64,000 bases of DNA from an uncultured Collinsella sp. (lineage in GTDB: Bacteria > Actinomycetota > Coriobacteriia > Coriobacteriales > Coriobacteriaceae): positions 23,944 through 87,943 of the forward strand of contig CAAFZX010000006.1 in the NCBI GenBank assembly GCA_900767675.1, written 5' to 3'. Positions 24,939 through 34,545 of the stretch are shown here, in pieces. Each line of letters begins with the position of its first letter. Positions within the stretch are counted from its first letter, which is position 1. The notes beneath the pieces were generated by a model that saw nothing but the letters and a program-made list of their open reading frames with translations, did no database searches and was not told the DNA's origin. The translations under genes were made by a program, and so were the position numbers.

Positions 24939-26011
24939 TACCACGGCACCCCGTCGGTGACGCAGACCTGCAGACGGTCGAGCGGCTCGCCGTAGATACC
25001 GGCGTAGTCGTCGCCGCTATAGGTAGAGCCGTCGTCGCACACGGTGTTCAGCCATCCGGCGCGCGCAGCGGTCTGGGAGCGGTACCACGCCTGCTTGTAC
25101 TCCTCGCCGCTCGGCGTCACGTAGTACATGCGCACGCCGTCGATGGTATGACCGGCGATACCGGCGCAGCCGTTCACGGTGTCGTTGCGGTCGCCCTTGG
25201 CGACCCAGTCGAGCCAGCCATCCTCGACGGTGTGGACCTGATACTTGAGCGTACCGCGATCAACTCGGGCGCAAAGGAGGTCATGCTGTCGGCACGGGTA
25301 GCCCGCGAAGCCGTCGTCGCCGGCGCCGAAGTCAGTCACCTCGTCCAGCCAGCCGCCACCCTTGAGGTGCAGCGAGTAGCGTACGGGAACACGGGCGCCA
25401 GTGGAGCGAGGGAAACCGCCCGGCGCGCCCTGCGACGCCGAAGGCGCAGCGGGGGTCGCCGCGGGCTGCACAGTCGGCGCAGACGGCTGCGTGCCGCCGA
25501 CCATCGCGTCGTACCACTCGACGGCGCGCTGCATGTAGTGGTCGCGCTGCGAGCCAGCCAGCTCGCCAGGGCAGGCCGTGGACGACCAGTGCTTGTGCGG
25601 GAACACGTTCACCATCCATGCCGGGCGGCCCAGCCCGTAGTACAGGCACAGCGCCGCCACGAGGTGCGCACCGCTCTCGATGGCGGCCTCGTGCACGGTC
25701 CACGGGCCGCGGGCGTTGTTGGCGTGCTCGATGCTGATGGTCGTGTCGTTGCCGCCGCCCGTGCCGATGCCGTCGCCGCAAGCGTAAGCGCGGTCGGTGT
25801 CGTTGACGTGCTGCACGATGTAGCCGTTGCAGTCGACCGAGTAGTGGGCAGAGCAGCCGTTGGCGGCCCAGATGCTGTTGCACTGGGCCGCATTGAGGTC
25901 ACCCGCCATATGGTGGATCGTGACGCCCTTGATGCCGAAGGGTCGTCCCGCCGAGAAGTTGCAGCCGAGGAGCTTGTACTCGTCCGGTTGGACGTTCGCG
26001 AAATCTGCCAT
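24938..26011 (-). CDS. endolysin: N-acetylmuramoyl-L-alanine amidase with ChW-type repeats
   Basis: The 357-residue protein cuts peptidoglycan between MurNAc and L-alanine at the end of the lytic cycle. The Amidase_2/PGRP domain (about 20-165) has the zinc ligands expected in this family: H33 or H34 in TIHHMAGD, H139 and C147 in HKHWSSTACPGE. After a proline-rich linker (172-205) come three tryptophan-glycine repeats of the clostridial-hydrophobic (ChW) type at about 212-250, 258-296 and 309-349, for wall binding. No signal peptide. ATG 26011 follows AAGGAGG. Confidence 0.9.
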   Translation of the reverse strand: MADFANVQPDEYKLLGCNFSAGRPFGIKGVTIHHMAGDLNAAQCNSIWAANGCSAHYSVDCNGYIVQHVNDTDRAYACGDGIGTGGGNDTTISIEHANNARGPWTVHEAAIESGAHLVAALCLYYGLGRPAWMVNVFPHKHWSSTACPGELAGSQRDHYMQRAVEWYDAMVGGTQPSAPTVQPAATPAAPSASQGAPGGFPRSTGARVPVRYSLHLKGGGWLDEVTDFGAGDDGFAGYPCRQHDLLCARVDRGTLKYQVHTVEDGWLDWVAKGDRNDTVNGCAGIAGHTIDGVRMYYVTPSGEEYKQAWYRSQTAARAGWLNTVCDDGSTYSGDDYAGIYGEPLDRLQVCVTDGVPW

Positions 26012-26012
26012 G

Positions 26013-26318
26013 TTAGTCCTCCTTAATGTCGCCGAGCGCGAGCAGCGCGTCGAGCCATTTGTCCGTGATGCCGACGGATTTGAAGGCGGCATAGGCCACC
26101 TGCACGCCGCCGACACACGCGAAGATGGACGTCACCCACGCCGAGGGGTCGGTGGGCACGCCTCCCGCCATGGCCGTGAGGGCGCCGCACCCCGCCGAGA
26201 CGGCGATGGCCGTCCAGCGGGCGACGCCGCCCGTCATGGCCTTAGTCTTGATGGCCTGCACGATGTACGGCACCACGAGCACCGTGGCGACGGTGAGGCC
26301 GGCCTGAATCTCAGTCAT
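26013..26318 (-). CDS. holin-like membrane protein
   Basis: The 101-residue product has two to three hydrophobic segments (about 7-24, 34-52 and 60-80) and a charged C-terminus. Its place directly before the endolysin is the normal position of the holin, which opens the membrane at lysis. ATG 26318 follows AGGAG by seven bases. The family was not recognised by sequence. Confidence 0.7.
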   Translation of the reverse strand: MTEIQAGLTVATVLVVPYIVQAIKTKAMTGGVARWTAIAVSAGCGALTAMAGGVPTDPSAWVTSIFACVGGVQVAYAAFKSVGITDKWLDALLALGDIKED

Positions 26319-26328
26319 TTGATTGCTC

Positions 26329-26742
26329 CTATCTGTTTGTCTCCTTGTTGTACATGAGGTCGACGCGGTCGTAGATGTGGTCGACCTTCTCGGCCATCCC
26401 CTGGCTGCGCGCCTGGCTGTGGACCAAATCGGCGTGCAACACGTCATTTGACGCGACGACCGACTCCATGAGCGTCTTCATCCCCTCAATCAAGGTGTTG
26501 CTGCGCTCCATCTGCGCGGCAATGCGCCCCTCCATCTGCGATCGCTCACGGTCTCGCTGCGCGCGCTCGTCCACCTCGGCTTGCTTACGCTCCTCGCGCT
26601 TCAGGTCGATGTGTGCCTTGCGCTCGTTCTGGACCTTGTACTCGGCAAGAAATTGCTTCCCAAAATAGAAGGCGATCAGCGCCAGCAGCACGCCGCCGAG
26701 CCACCCCGGCCCGTACGGCGCAAAGAGCTTGAGTACCTCCAT
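26329..26742 (-). CDS. membrane-anchored coiled-coil protein (lysis or tail-end module)
   Basis: The 137-residue product has an N-terminal transmembrane helix (about 14-32) and then a long charged coiled coil rich in K, E, R and Q up to about residue 125. This layout resembles XhlA-type and other small phage lysis accessory proteins. ATG 26742 follows GAAGGGAGG. Confidence 0.6.
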   Translation of the reverse strand: MEVLKLFAPYGPGWLGGVLLALIAFYFGKQFLAEYKVQNERKAHIDLKREERKQAEVDERAQRDRERSQMEGRIAAQMERSNTLIEGMKTLMESVVASNDVLHADLVHSQARSQGMAEKVDHIYDRVDLMYNKETNR

Positions 26743-26819
26743 CCGGCCTCCCTTCCGTTCTGCAGTGTGGTGGGGCCCATTCCCCGCCACACTGCAGGTT
26801 CGGGCCTCCGTAACGCCGC

Positions 26820-27077
26820 CTACACCGCCGCCATCGTGCCGACGCACACGGCCAGCGGGCCCTGCGACAGGATCACGGCGCGGTCGGTGATGATGCACCC
26901 CGTGCAGGAGCGCACCATCGGGACCGTCACCACCGCGCCGTGCAGCATCACGTCGAGCGCCGTGTCGTGGACGCCCACGACCGTGCCGAACTCCATCGTC
27001 AGCCGCTTGCCGCCCGACGGCATCGCCGCCGCCAGCCGCGCCGCCGCGCCCTTGATCTCGGCTGCCGAATCGCTCAT
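26820..27077 (-). CDS. small phage protein after the tail hub gene
   Basis: The 85-residue product has a helical N-terminus and a beta-rich second half; no family recognised. The start overlaps the previous stop as ATGA, so translation is coupled to the tail protein. Position suggests a minor tail component. Confidence 0.6.
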   Translation of the reverse strand: MSDSAAEIKGAAARLAAAMPSGGKRLTMEFGTVVGVHDTALDVMLHGAVVTVPMVRSCTGCIITDRAVILSQGPLAVCVGTMAAV

Positions 27078-28639
27078 CGCTCGTACCTCCTCGCCGTGTG
27101 CTTTATGACGCAGCCGGCGTCGAGCGTCAGCGTCTGCTTCTGGATTGCCAGCTTGCCGACAACCCCGCCGGTCCTGTAGTTCATCGCCACCGCCATGCAC
27201 GGCTCGACGGGCTTATACACGCTCCTGAACTCGTCCGTGCGCGTCACGGCGCGCTCGGTGGCGAGCAGCTCCGCCGCCTTGCGGTCCGCCGCCGCCTGCA
27301 TGGCGTCCTGCGGCCAAGGCGTGGCGTTGCCTCCCTCCTCGACCTTGTCGGCGACGAAGATGGCCTCGCCGCCGTCGATGTAGCAGTAGCCCCAGCTGAC
27401 CTTGCTGTGGTTCTCCGTGGCGTGGTAGGTGTAGCTGACCTTCTGCCACTCGCCAGTCATGGTGAACCCCTTGGTCACCGGGCCAAGTGCCCTCTCCTGG
27501 TCCCAGAAAGACTGTATGATGCCCGTCGCGCCTTTAGTGCCCTTGACCCACACACTCTGCGTGTAGTCCGTATCCTTCTTGACGCTCGGTCCCTCGTCCT
27601 GGCAGAAGCCGACGCGCCCGCCACTCGAGACGACCTTGATGCCGAAAAGCACGCCCACCTGCGGCGAGTCGGGGACGTAGACGGTCTGGATGCTGCCGTG
27701 CGAATCGCTCTGCCTGAAGCTCTTATCCGACTTCTTGCCGGTGCCGATGAGGGCGTTGGCGGCGCCCTCGACAAGGTTGGCGTCCTCGGTATCCACGCCC
27801 GGCAGGCTGTCGTAGCTGTAGCTCTTGACGATGCGACGACCGACCGAGACGGTCGAGAGGTCTGAATCGGGCGAGTCGTCCACCGCCGTGCCGCGCACCG
27901 ATGCGTCCTGCGTGCTGAAGTCCACGTGCACGACGTTGCAGACCTCGGCGCGGTTAGTCGATTCGGTCATGTCCGACATGAAGCGCGCGTCCCTGCCCTC
28001 GGTGAACTCGGCCGAGATGGGCATGTCCGAGGGCTCGATGTAGCGCCTGAAGAGCACATTGCCCATGCGGTCGGTCGAGGCCGAGCGGAACCCCGCCGCC
28101 TCAAGGAGCAGGTTCACGGCATCCAGCTTGGTTTTGGCGTCGTTGTTCTTGCCCACGCCGAACACCCAGCTGCTGCCCAACAGGAGGCTACTGCTGTCGG
28201 CGTAGACGGTGAGGCCGACCGACTCGGCTATCTTGACGGCCTCCTCCACCGCATTGCTGTCTTGGGCGATCACGTAGGGACCGTCGAAGTCGTCGTCCTT
28301 GAGCAGCTTCAGGAGGCCGTAGGCGTTGATCTGGCCCTCGCGGTAGGCGCCGTCGATGTTCACCGAGTCCACCTGCGGCATGAATGTTCCGAGGCACTCG
28401 CGCCTCTTACTGCCGTCCGTGAAGGTGGCGTTGAGGTACACACGCAGAAAGTCGTTGCCAACGTCGAACTTGTCAGCGAAGTCCAGGGATGCAGTCTCAT
28501 AGAGCGCCGTGTTCGCATTGCGCTCGATGGAACCGCCGTTCTCGATGTCGCGTACGAAGTCGAGTTCGAGCCCCGTCTCACGTGATACGCGCACGAAGTC
28601 GTAGGAGGCGTCGAACGGCCTTATCCAGCTATCAGCCAT
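27074..28639 (-). CDS. tail hub/tip protein with inserted carbohydrate-binding-like domain
   Basis: The 521-residue protein follows the FN3 tail protein. Residues 1-290 look like a phage baseplate hub (Tal/gp27-like) with a repeated beta pattern. The frame of the hub appears to resume at about 450 (ADRKAAELLATE). Between them (about 325-435) lies a jelly-roll-like segment with alternating aromatic strands (SVWVKG, GEWQKVSYTY), like the CBM4/9 modules that bind sugars. It may contact the cell-wall glycan. Overlaps the upstream gene by eight bases. Confidence 0.6.
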   Translation of the reverse strand: MADSWIRPFDASYDFVRVSRETGLELDFVRDIENGGSIERNANTALYETASLDFADKFDVGNDFLRVYLNATFTDGSKRRECLGTFMPQVDSVNIDGAYREGQINAYGLLKLLKDDDFDGPYVIAQDSNAVEEAVKIAESVGLTVYADSSSLLLGSSWVFGVGKNNDAKTKLDAVNLLLEAAGFRSASTDRMGNVLFRRYIEPSDMPISAEFTEGRDARFMSDMTESTNRAEVCNVVHVDFSTQDASVRGTAVDDSPDSDLSTVSVGRRIVKSYSYDSLPGVDTEDANLVEGAANALIGTGKKSDKSFRQSDSHGSIQTVYVPDSPQVGVLFGIKVVSSGGRVGFCQDEGPSVKKDTDYTQSVWVKGTKGATGIIQSFWDQERALGPVTKGFTMTGEWQKVSYTYHATENHSKVSWGYCYIDGGEAIFVADKVEEGGNATPWPQDAMQAAADRKAAELLATERAVTRTDEFRSVYKPVEPCMAVAMNYRTGGVVGKLAIQKQTLTLDAGCVIKHTARRYER

Positions 28640-30818
28640 TGGCGGGCTCCTCCCACGTCTCCCACGTCGGGTCGCACGAAGCCACCCACGCGCTGTCGGA
28701 ACGCTTCACGCTACAGCCGAGGCGGGCGCGGAAGCGCTCGCCGTACAGGTCGCGCACCCAGAAGCGCCCCGACACGCCCATGACCTCGAGGAATGACTTG
28801 TAGTCCTCCTCGTCGAGCAGCAGGAAGTCCATGCTGTCCTTGACATCCCTCTCGTTGATGCCGTACGAGACGGGCAGCCCTTCCCCGCCGTCGGCGAAGT
28901 GCAGCATCTTGTATCCGTGCGTCACCTTGCGGCTCGAGCCCTTCTTGAGATAGCGCCCGAGCCATGACCTCTCAGCGCCGGCTCCCCAGTTGAGAGCCAC
29001 CTCGCGGCTCGCCACGGTCGTTTTGACCCTCGTCGCTGTGCTCACGCCCGTCGCGGCGTAGGCAACCGCGACGTACTCGAACTCGCTGTTGAGCGGAGGC
29101 AGCGGGTCGCTCGCACCCTCGCCCGCCGCAAGGTGCGAGCCGAGCTGCAAGGTCGAGCCGTCGGGCAGGACGCGCGACACGGTGAAGTGGGACGTCTCGG
29201 GCGTGTCGTCACTGTCGGCCTTGCCTGGAAATACCGACAGCTGGCATCCCAGCCTCTCGTCGACGAAGATGTTGAGCGACGGTTTGGCTGGCGGTGCCCA
29301 GTCGGTCCGGAAAGTTCTCGAGACGGTGACCGATAGCGACGATCCGGCCGTGACCGTGAGCACGACCCTGTAGACCGTGTGGTTGACGAAGGCGTGCTGC
29401 GCGTAGCCGAGGCCAAAGGAGCGCGCGTCCTTGTCCACAGTCCCGCTCCACAGGAGGTTGCCCCTGATGTCGCACAAAGACAGGTACTGTCGGCTGACGC
29501 CCGTCTCGTCGGCCACCTTCCACGTGAAGGTATGCGGCACCGCGCGCAAGGTCGCCCCGTTCGCAGCCGGATCGGTGAAGAATGCCTGGGGCGCGTCCGC
29601 CACGGTATATGCCGCCGCGCTCGACCATGCGCCCCAGTCCTCGTCGAGGCCCTTGGTGCGCACGCGCACGGAGTAGGGGCCCTTGGTGCCGGTCGGCAGC
29701 TTCAGGCTCGTACCCGGGCCATCGACCGTCGTGGTGGTGGGACCCGTCGGCGTCGTGACCTGCACCTCGGCTGAGGTCTGCGCCGAGCCGTCCGGATGGT
29801 TGGGCACCCATTCGAGCGTCGCGGTCGAACCTGTGGCGTAAGCCGCCCTGACGCCCCTGATGGACGGTGCGAGCGGCGGGCATATTGTCGTGACCTCGTT
29901 TGACTCGGACCACGGTCCCTTGAGGCCGCTCTTGACCGCGCGGGCGCGGTAGCGCACCGTACCCGCCGGTGCCTCCTCGTCCTCCCAAGAGGCGCTTACA
30001 TCCGCATCGACCCACGTCTTTCCACCGTCGGTCGTGAGCTGGAACTCCCAGCTGTCGACGAAGGCCGGTGCGTCGTGCCCCTTGAGCACGACCTTCGCCG
30101 CCTCCGCCTTGACGGCCTCGAGCATGCCGAGCGCCGTCGGCGTGGTGTAGATCGCCGGCGCGCTCACGCCGTAGTCCGACGTGCCGCCGGGACCCGTCGC
30201 CTTGGCCGAGAAGATATACATGCAGCCCGGCTCGAGGCCGTTGTAGGTGTGGCTCGTGGTGTCCCAACTGACGGTGCCGACGTCGGTGAACTTCCCGGGG
30301 CCGTTCTTCGCCACACCGACGGTCACGGTCGACCAGGGGTAGTCGCCGTTCATGCCCGTGTAGTCGACGTCCCAGCTGACCTTCGCGCTGGTGTCGCTCA
30401 GGCGCTCCGCCCTGATGTTCTTCGGCGTGTGCGGCGTGTGGTAGGCGCGGCACGGCACCGTGACGGTGTTGGAGGCGTTCGAGGTGCCGTTGCCGAAGCC
30501 GCCCGTGACGTTAATCTGGCCCGTGAAGGTGTGGTTGTAGGCGTCGCCGTTGCCGCGCGCGAGCTCGACGTCGCGCGACGTGCACTGCACCCATACCCAG
30601 CCGGAGTTGTTCGTCGAGTAGACCGAGCCGTTCCACGAGCCGCCCGCCGACGAGCTGCCGTTTGCGTAGCAGTCGATGGCGTAGCGCGTGCCGTAGCCGT
30701 GCGTGACGCGGTAGGTCACGGTGGTGTCCGTGCGCCTCACCTCTGCAACGTCCACGTACGCGCACCAGCAGTACTTTCTATAGCCACTGCCGCCTTGAAC
30801 CCAGTTTCCCTGCGCCAT
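28632..30818 (-). CDS. tail protein with fibronectin type III repeats
   Basis: The 728-residue structural protein begins with a beta-rich head (1-125) followed by at least three FN3-type repeats (about 130-230, 235-325 and 326-415) with the usual W..., Y...V.A and G.S...V endings. The C-terminal 150 residues look like a distal-tail type domain (SYGINERDVKDSMDF, FWVRDLYGERF). It follows the tape measure gene, so it is part of the tail tip. Confidence 0.65.
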   Translation of the reverse strand: MAQGNWVQGGSGYRKYCWCAYVDVAEVRRTDTTVTYRVTHGYGTRYAIDCYANGSSSAGGSWNGSVYSTNNSGWVWVQCTSRDVELARGNGDAYNHTFTGQINVTGGFGNGTSNASNTVTVPCRAYHTPHTPKNIRAERLSDTSAKVSWDVDYTGMNGDYPWSTVTVGVAKNGPGKFTDVGTVSWDTTSHTYNGLEPGCMYIFSAKATGPGGTSDYGVSAPAIYTTPTALGMLEAVKAEAAKVVLKGHDAPAFVDSWEFQLTTDGGKTWVDADVSASWEDEEAPAGTVRYRARAVKSGLKGPWSESNEVTTICPPLAPSIRGVRAAYATGSTATLEWVPNHPDGSAQTSAEVQVTTPTGPTTTTVDGPGTSLKLPTGTKGPYSVRVRTKGLDEDWGAWSSAAAYTVADAPQAFFTDPAANGATLRAVPHTFTWKVADETGVSRQYLSLCDIRGNLLWSGTVDKDARSFGLGYAQHAFVNHTVYRVVLTVTAGSSLSVTVSRTFRTDWAPPAKPSLNIFVDERLGCQLSVFPGKADSDDTPETSHFTVSRVLPDGSTLQLGSHLAAGEGASDPLPPLNSEFEYVAVAYAATGVSTATRVKTTVASREVALNWGAGAERSWLGRYLKKGSSRKVTHGYKMLHFADGGEGLPVSYGINERDVKDSMDFLLLDEEDYKSFLEVMGVSGRFWVRDLYGERFRARLGCSVKRSDSAWVASCDPTWETWEEPANG

Positions 30819-30819
30819 G

Positions 30820-33243
30820 CTACGCGACCCCCATCGCCATGCTCTGCTCCACCGCCGCGACGAAGCTCCTGAAGGCGGAGGCCACGCGCCCGTCGACGCC
30901 CAGCAGGTCGCCGTTGAGGTAGAGGTTGTAAACGTTGCCGCCGCCCGCGACGCCGCTGGCGCCGTAGACGGTCGATCCGTATGCTCCGCCGCCGGTAACG
31001 CTCACACCGAACACGGCGGCCTTCTCGACGTTGCGCACCGCCGACCTCATGGACTTCACCGGCTCGTCCGCCGTGTCGTCGATGCCAAGGGCCGCGCCCT
31101 CCATGACGTAGCCGAAAATCTTGCGGAACACGCGCGACGGCGAGTGGATACCCAGCAGGTTCTTGGCCGCGTCGATGGCGCCGCCCACCACGCCGGTAAT
31201 CTTGCTCACGACCACGCCTGCCGCGCCGCTGATTCCGTTTGCGATGCCCTGCACGATCTGCGAGCCGATGGAGGCCACGCGGCCCGGGATGGAAGACAGG
31301 GCGCCCATGATGGAACTGCCGATACTCGAGGCCGCCGAGGTCACGAAGCCGACCGCGCCGCGGATGGCTGAGCCGAGGCTGCTGATTCCGCTGCGGCCGA
31401 TGCTCGCCAGGGTGGACGGCAGGTTCTGGATTGCGCCGCGGATAGCGGACACGATGTTGGTGCCGCACGTGCTGACGAAGCCGGCCATGCCGGTGATACC
31501 GTTGCCCAGGAACGTGATGGCGTTCCTGCCTAGGCTCAGCCAGTCGAGCGCCGACCAAGCCGAGACGAAAGCCGAGAAGATGGCCGGGATGTTGGCGATG
31601 AGCGTCGGTATCGCCTGCACGATGCCAAGTGCCAGCGTCACAATTGCCTGGATGCCGGCACCGAGCAGTATCGGCGCGTTGTCGTTGATCGCGCTGGCGA
31701 GGTTCTGCACGATGACCGGGGCCTGCTCGATGAGCGTCGGCAGGCTGTCGGCTATGCCCTGCGCCAAGCCGACGATGAGGTTCGCCGCGCCCTCTGCCAG
31801 AACGCCCGCGTTCTCGGCTATGGACTCGGAGAGGCCGGTGAGAATCTGCAGGCCGCTCTCCGTGATGGAGGGCAGGTTCTCAGACAGGTAGCCGCCGAGC
31901 GATGTCATGAGCGACGCCGCCGTCTCGGAGAGGAACGACAGCCCCATCTCGATTCCCTCGGCGAGCCTGGGAACGACCTCGCCGCCCACGTCGGCGAAGC
32001 CCTCGGCGATGCCGGGCAGCGATGAGGTGATGTTCTCCTGCAGCGTGGACAGGTCGCCTTCGAGCAGCGTCAGGCCGTAGACCATGGCGAGGTGCAGAGA
32101 CTCGAGCGGGTTGTCACCAACCGACCAGATCTCGCGCAGGCCCTTGAAGCGCTCGCCAATCTCGTCCACGCCGTCCGACACGGCGGAGAGGATGTCGCCC
32201 ATGGGCCCGGGCACGGCTGCCGCCGCGCTGTCGAGTGCCTGCGTGAAGATGCTGACGAACGCCTGACCAAGCACGGGCCCGACCGACGTGACAAGGCCCG
32301 GCAGCTGCGACAGCGCCGTGCCGACGATGGTCGCAACGCGCGGGATGACGTTCGAAGCCGCCGTCTCGACCGACTCGACCAGCTCCTCGGTGAGCTTGCC
32401 CATATCGGCGTCGTCCTTGCCCAGCTCGGTCAGCCAGTTCTCCCACGCGGCCTTCATCATGTTGACGCTGCCCTCGATGGTGGTTGCCGCCTCGCGCGAG
32501 GTCGTGCCAGCGATGTTCATCTGCTCCTGCATCGTGTGGATGGCGAGCACGATGTTGTCGAATGAGAGACTCGACTCGTCCACGGCGGAGTTGACGGCGT
32601 GCGCGTCCTTGACGAGGCGCTGCATCTCCTCCTTGGTTCCGCCATACCCCAGCTTGAGGTTGTCCAACATCGTGTAGTTTTGTTTCGCAAAGCCCTGGTA
32701 CGCGTTCTGGAGGTCCTCCATCGCCGTGCCGAAGGTGTTCGCGTTGTCGCTCATGTCGACCATGGCCGTGTTGGCGTACTTCGCGGCCTTTACCGTGTCG
32801 CCGCCCAGTGAGGAAACGAGCGAGGCCGAGAAGCCCGTCACCTGTTCCATGTATTGGTTGGCGCTAATGCCGGCCGTCTTGTAGGCTGCGTCGGCGTTTG
32901 CGAGCACCGTGGTCTGCGCCTGCTCGAGCTGCTGCCACTTGCCAGAGCACTGCTCGACGGTCTGCCCCGTGAGCGCGGCGTACTCGTCGAGCGACTTGCC
33001 CATGTTGCCGAAAATCTTCTGGATGCCGCCGACGTTCTGCTCGTACGCGGCGTAAGCCTGCGTGCTCGCCACGCCGATGGCGGCGACGCCTGCCCCAACG
33101 GCGGCGACGCCAACGCCGATAGCCTTAGCCGCTGCCGTGCCTGCACTTCCCAGCGTGCCCACGACCTTCGAGGCCACACCCTCGGCCTTGCCACTGGCCT
33201 CGTCCTTGAGGCCGACCTTAATTATCAGGTCGAGAAGGTTCAC
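30820..33243 (-). CDS. tape measure protein
   Basis: The 807-residue protein sets the tail length. It has long helical stretches, glycine/alanine-rich hydrophobic runs, repeated helical units of about 30-60 residues in the middle (330-640), and the common tape-measure motif GIHSPSRVF near residue 690. It follows the frameshifted tail chaperone, as usual. Confidence 0.9.
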   Translation of the reverse strand: MNLLDLIIKVGLKDEASGKAEGVASKVVGTLGSAGTAAAKAIGVGVAAVGAGVAAIGVASTQAYAAYEQNVGGIQKIFGNMGKSLDEYAALTGQTVEQCSGKWQQLEQAQTTVLANADAAYKTAGISANQYMEQVTGFSASLVSSLGGDTVKAAKYANTAMVDMSDNANTFGTAMEDLQNAYQGFAKQNYTMLDNLKLGYGGTKEEMQRLVKDAHAVNSAVDESSLSFDNIVLAIHTMQEQMNIAGTTSREAATTIEGSVNMMKAAWENWLTELGKDDADMGKLTEELVESVETAASNVIPRVATIVGTALSQLPGLVTSVGPVLGQAFVSIFTQALDSAAAAVPGPMGDILSAVSDGVDEIGERFKGLREIWSVGDNPLESLHLAMVYGLTLLEGDLSTLQENITSSLPGIAEGFADVGGEVVPRLAEGIEMGLSFLSETAASLMTSLGGYLSENLPSITESGLQILTGLSESIAENAGVLAEGAANLIVGLAQGIADSLPTLIEQAPVIVQNLASAINDNAPILLGAGIQAIVTLALGIVQAIPTLIANIPAIFSAFVSAWSALDWLSLGRNAITFLGNGITGMAGFVSTCGTNIVSAIRGAIQNLPSTLASIGRSGISSLGSAIRGAVGFVTSAASSIGSSIMGALSSIPGRVASIGSQIVQGIANGISGAAGVVVSKITGVVGGAIDAAKNLLGIHSPSRVFRKIFGYVMEGAALGIDDTADEPVKSMRSAVRNVEKAAVFGVSVTGGGAYGSTVYGASGVAGGGNVYNLYLNGDLLGVDGRVASAFRSFVAAVEQSMAMGVA

Positions 33244-33965
33244 CTAGACCACCTTCAATCCCATCCGCTCGATGATGTCTGCGGCGATCTCGTCGCCGCC
33301 GCGCGTGTCCTCCGCCTCGGACCCATCGCCCGCACCGCCGTTGACGATGCTCAGGAAGGGCTCCTTGAGCCACTTCCCCTGCGCCATGAGGCGCACCGAC
33401 TCGCTCAGATACACACGGAACGCCTCCCGCTCGTCCCGCTCGCGCCACCGCGCGACCATGTACCTAGAGAAAGGGCGAGCACGCCGTGGCCCGACGTACT
33501 CGCCCAGACAGAGCCATATGTGAGATGGGTCCTCGGCGGCTATCCAAAAAAAGGAGCCAGGACGTCCTTGATGCCGTCGATACCGTCGATGGCATCCTTG
33601 ATGTCGTTCACCCACTTCTTGACGGTGAAGTCGGCCTTGTACTCCTCGAGCGTCTGGCCGTCGAGTGCGGCGAGCAGCTTGTAGCTGATCTCGCCACCCT
33701 GGCGCAGCACGTCGGGCAGAAGCCCCACTACCATGTCCACGGCGAGGCCGTTGACCTCGGCGGTGGCGGCTGCCTTCGCGGCCTCGGGGTCGCCCTTGGC
33801 CTTGGCGGTCGCCTTGGCCTTGGCCTTGTCGGAGTCGGAGCGGAACTTGACGTAGGCGGCCCTGGCCTTCGCGCCGAGTTCGCCGTTCATGACGTCCTCG
33901 GCAACGTCCGCCAGCAGGCACATGGCGTTCTGGAACTCGTCGGCGTTAAGGTTCTCAAGCTTCAT
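33244..33965 (-). CDS. tail assembly chaperone GT, made by -1 ribosomal frameshift
   Basis: The long form reads the 33540-33965 frame to codon 140 and then moves to the -1 frame at the T TTT TTT slip site (33552-33546, minus strand). It continues for 100 codons to 33244, giving about 240 residues; base 33546 is read twice. The extension begins WIAAEDPSHIW, directly after the slip. G/GT pairs of this kind hold the tape measure protein during tail assembly in many siphoviruses. Confidence 0.82.
33540..33965 (-). CDS. tail assembly chaperone G (unshifted form)
   Basis: The 141-residue acidic, helical product ends with APFFG just after the slippery T7 run. It starts three bases after the tail tube gene stop. 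It is the usual short partner of the frameshifted GT form. Confidence 0.82.
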   Translation of the reverse strand: MKLENLNADEFQNAMCLLADVAEDVMNGELGAKARAAYVKFRSDSDKAKAKATAKAKGDPEAAKAAATAEVNGLAVDMVVGLLPDVLRQGGEISYKLLAALDGQTLEEYKADFTVKKWVNDIKDAIDGIDGIKDVLAPFFG

Positions 33966-33967
33966 GG

Positions 33968-34537
33968 TTAGGCTCCAATCTCCTGTTTGATATACAGCTC
34001 GTAGGGCACGATCTCGGGGTTCTTGATTGAGTAGTGGCCCGTGAACTCGAATGCGAACTGTCCCTTGGCCTTGTTCTGCGTCGTGATTTGCAGACCGCCC
34101 GTGTTGAGCGCGTTGATGAGGCGGATGGCGATATAGCCGTTGCCGTTCTCGCCCGAGTAATCGCCGATGAGCCAGATGTCGGCGAAGTCGGCCTCCGAGA
34201 GTGCGGAGCGCGGGACGATCTTCCCCTCGGTCTCGTCGGCTGCGGCTGCGAGCTTCTTGCCGAGCGCGGTGTTCAGCGTCACGAAGGTGCCGCTCAGCTT
34301 GGCCTCGATGCTGTCGATACGCTTGAGCTCCATCGTGTTGGCGGGGCAGTTGTCGATGTCCTCGCCGTAGTCGATGAAGTTGGGCGTGGCGGCGAAGCTG
34401 GTTCCGCCGCTCGTCGCGCCCATCAGCTCGGACTCCGCGACCTCTGCGGTCTTGGGGTTGAAATTCGTGGCGAGCAGGCCCGCGTTGATGACGATCTCCT
34501 TGAACGTGTTCTCGGGGATGCGCGTGAACTTAGACAT
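33968..34537 (-). CDS. major tail tube protein
   Basis: The 189-residue protein lies directly upstream of the chaperone and tape measure genes. It shows the beta-rich pattern of phage tail tube subunits, with LNALNTGGLQ, FEFTGHYS and a PYELYI ending. RBS AGGAGG precedes the start. Confidence 0.8.
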   Translation of the reverse strand: MSKFTRIPENTFKEIVINAGLLATNFNPKTAEVAESELMGATSGGTSFAATPNFIDYGEDIDNCPANTMELKRIDSIEAKLSGTFVTLNTALGKKLAAAADETEGKIVPRSALSEADFADIWLIGDYSGENGNGYIAIRLINALNTGGLQITTQNKAKGQFAFEFTGHYSIKNPEIVPYELYIKQEIGA

Positions 34538-34545
34538 ATGACCTC

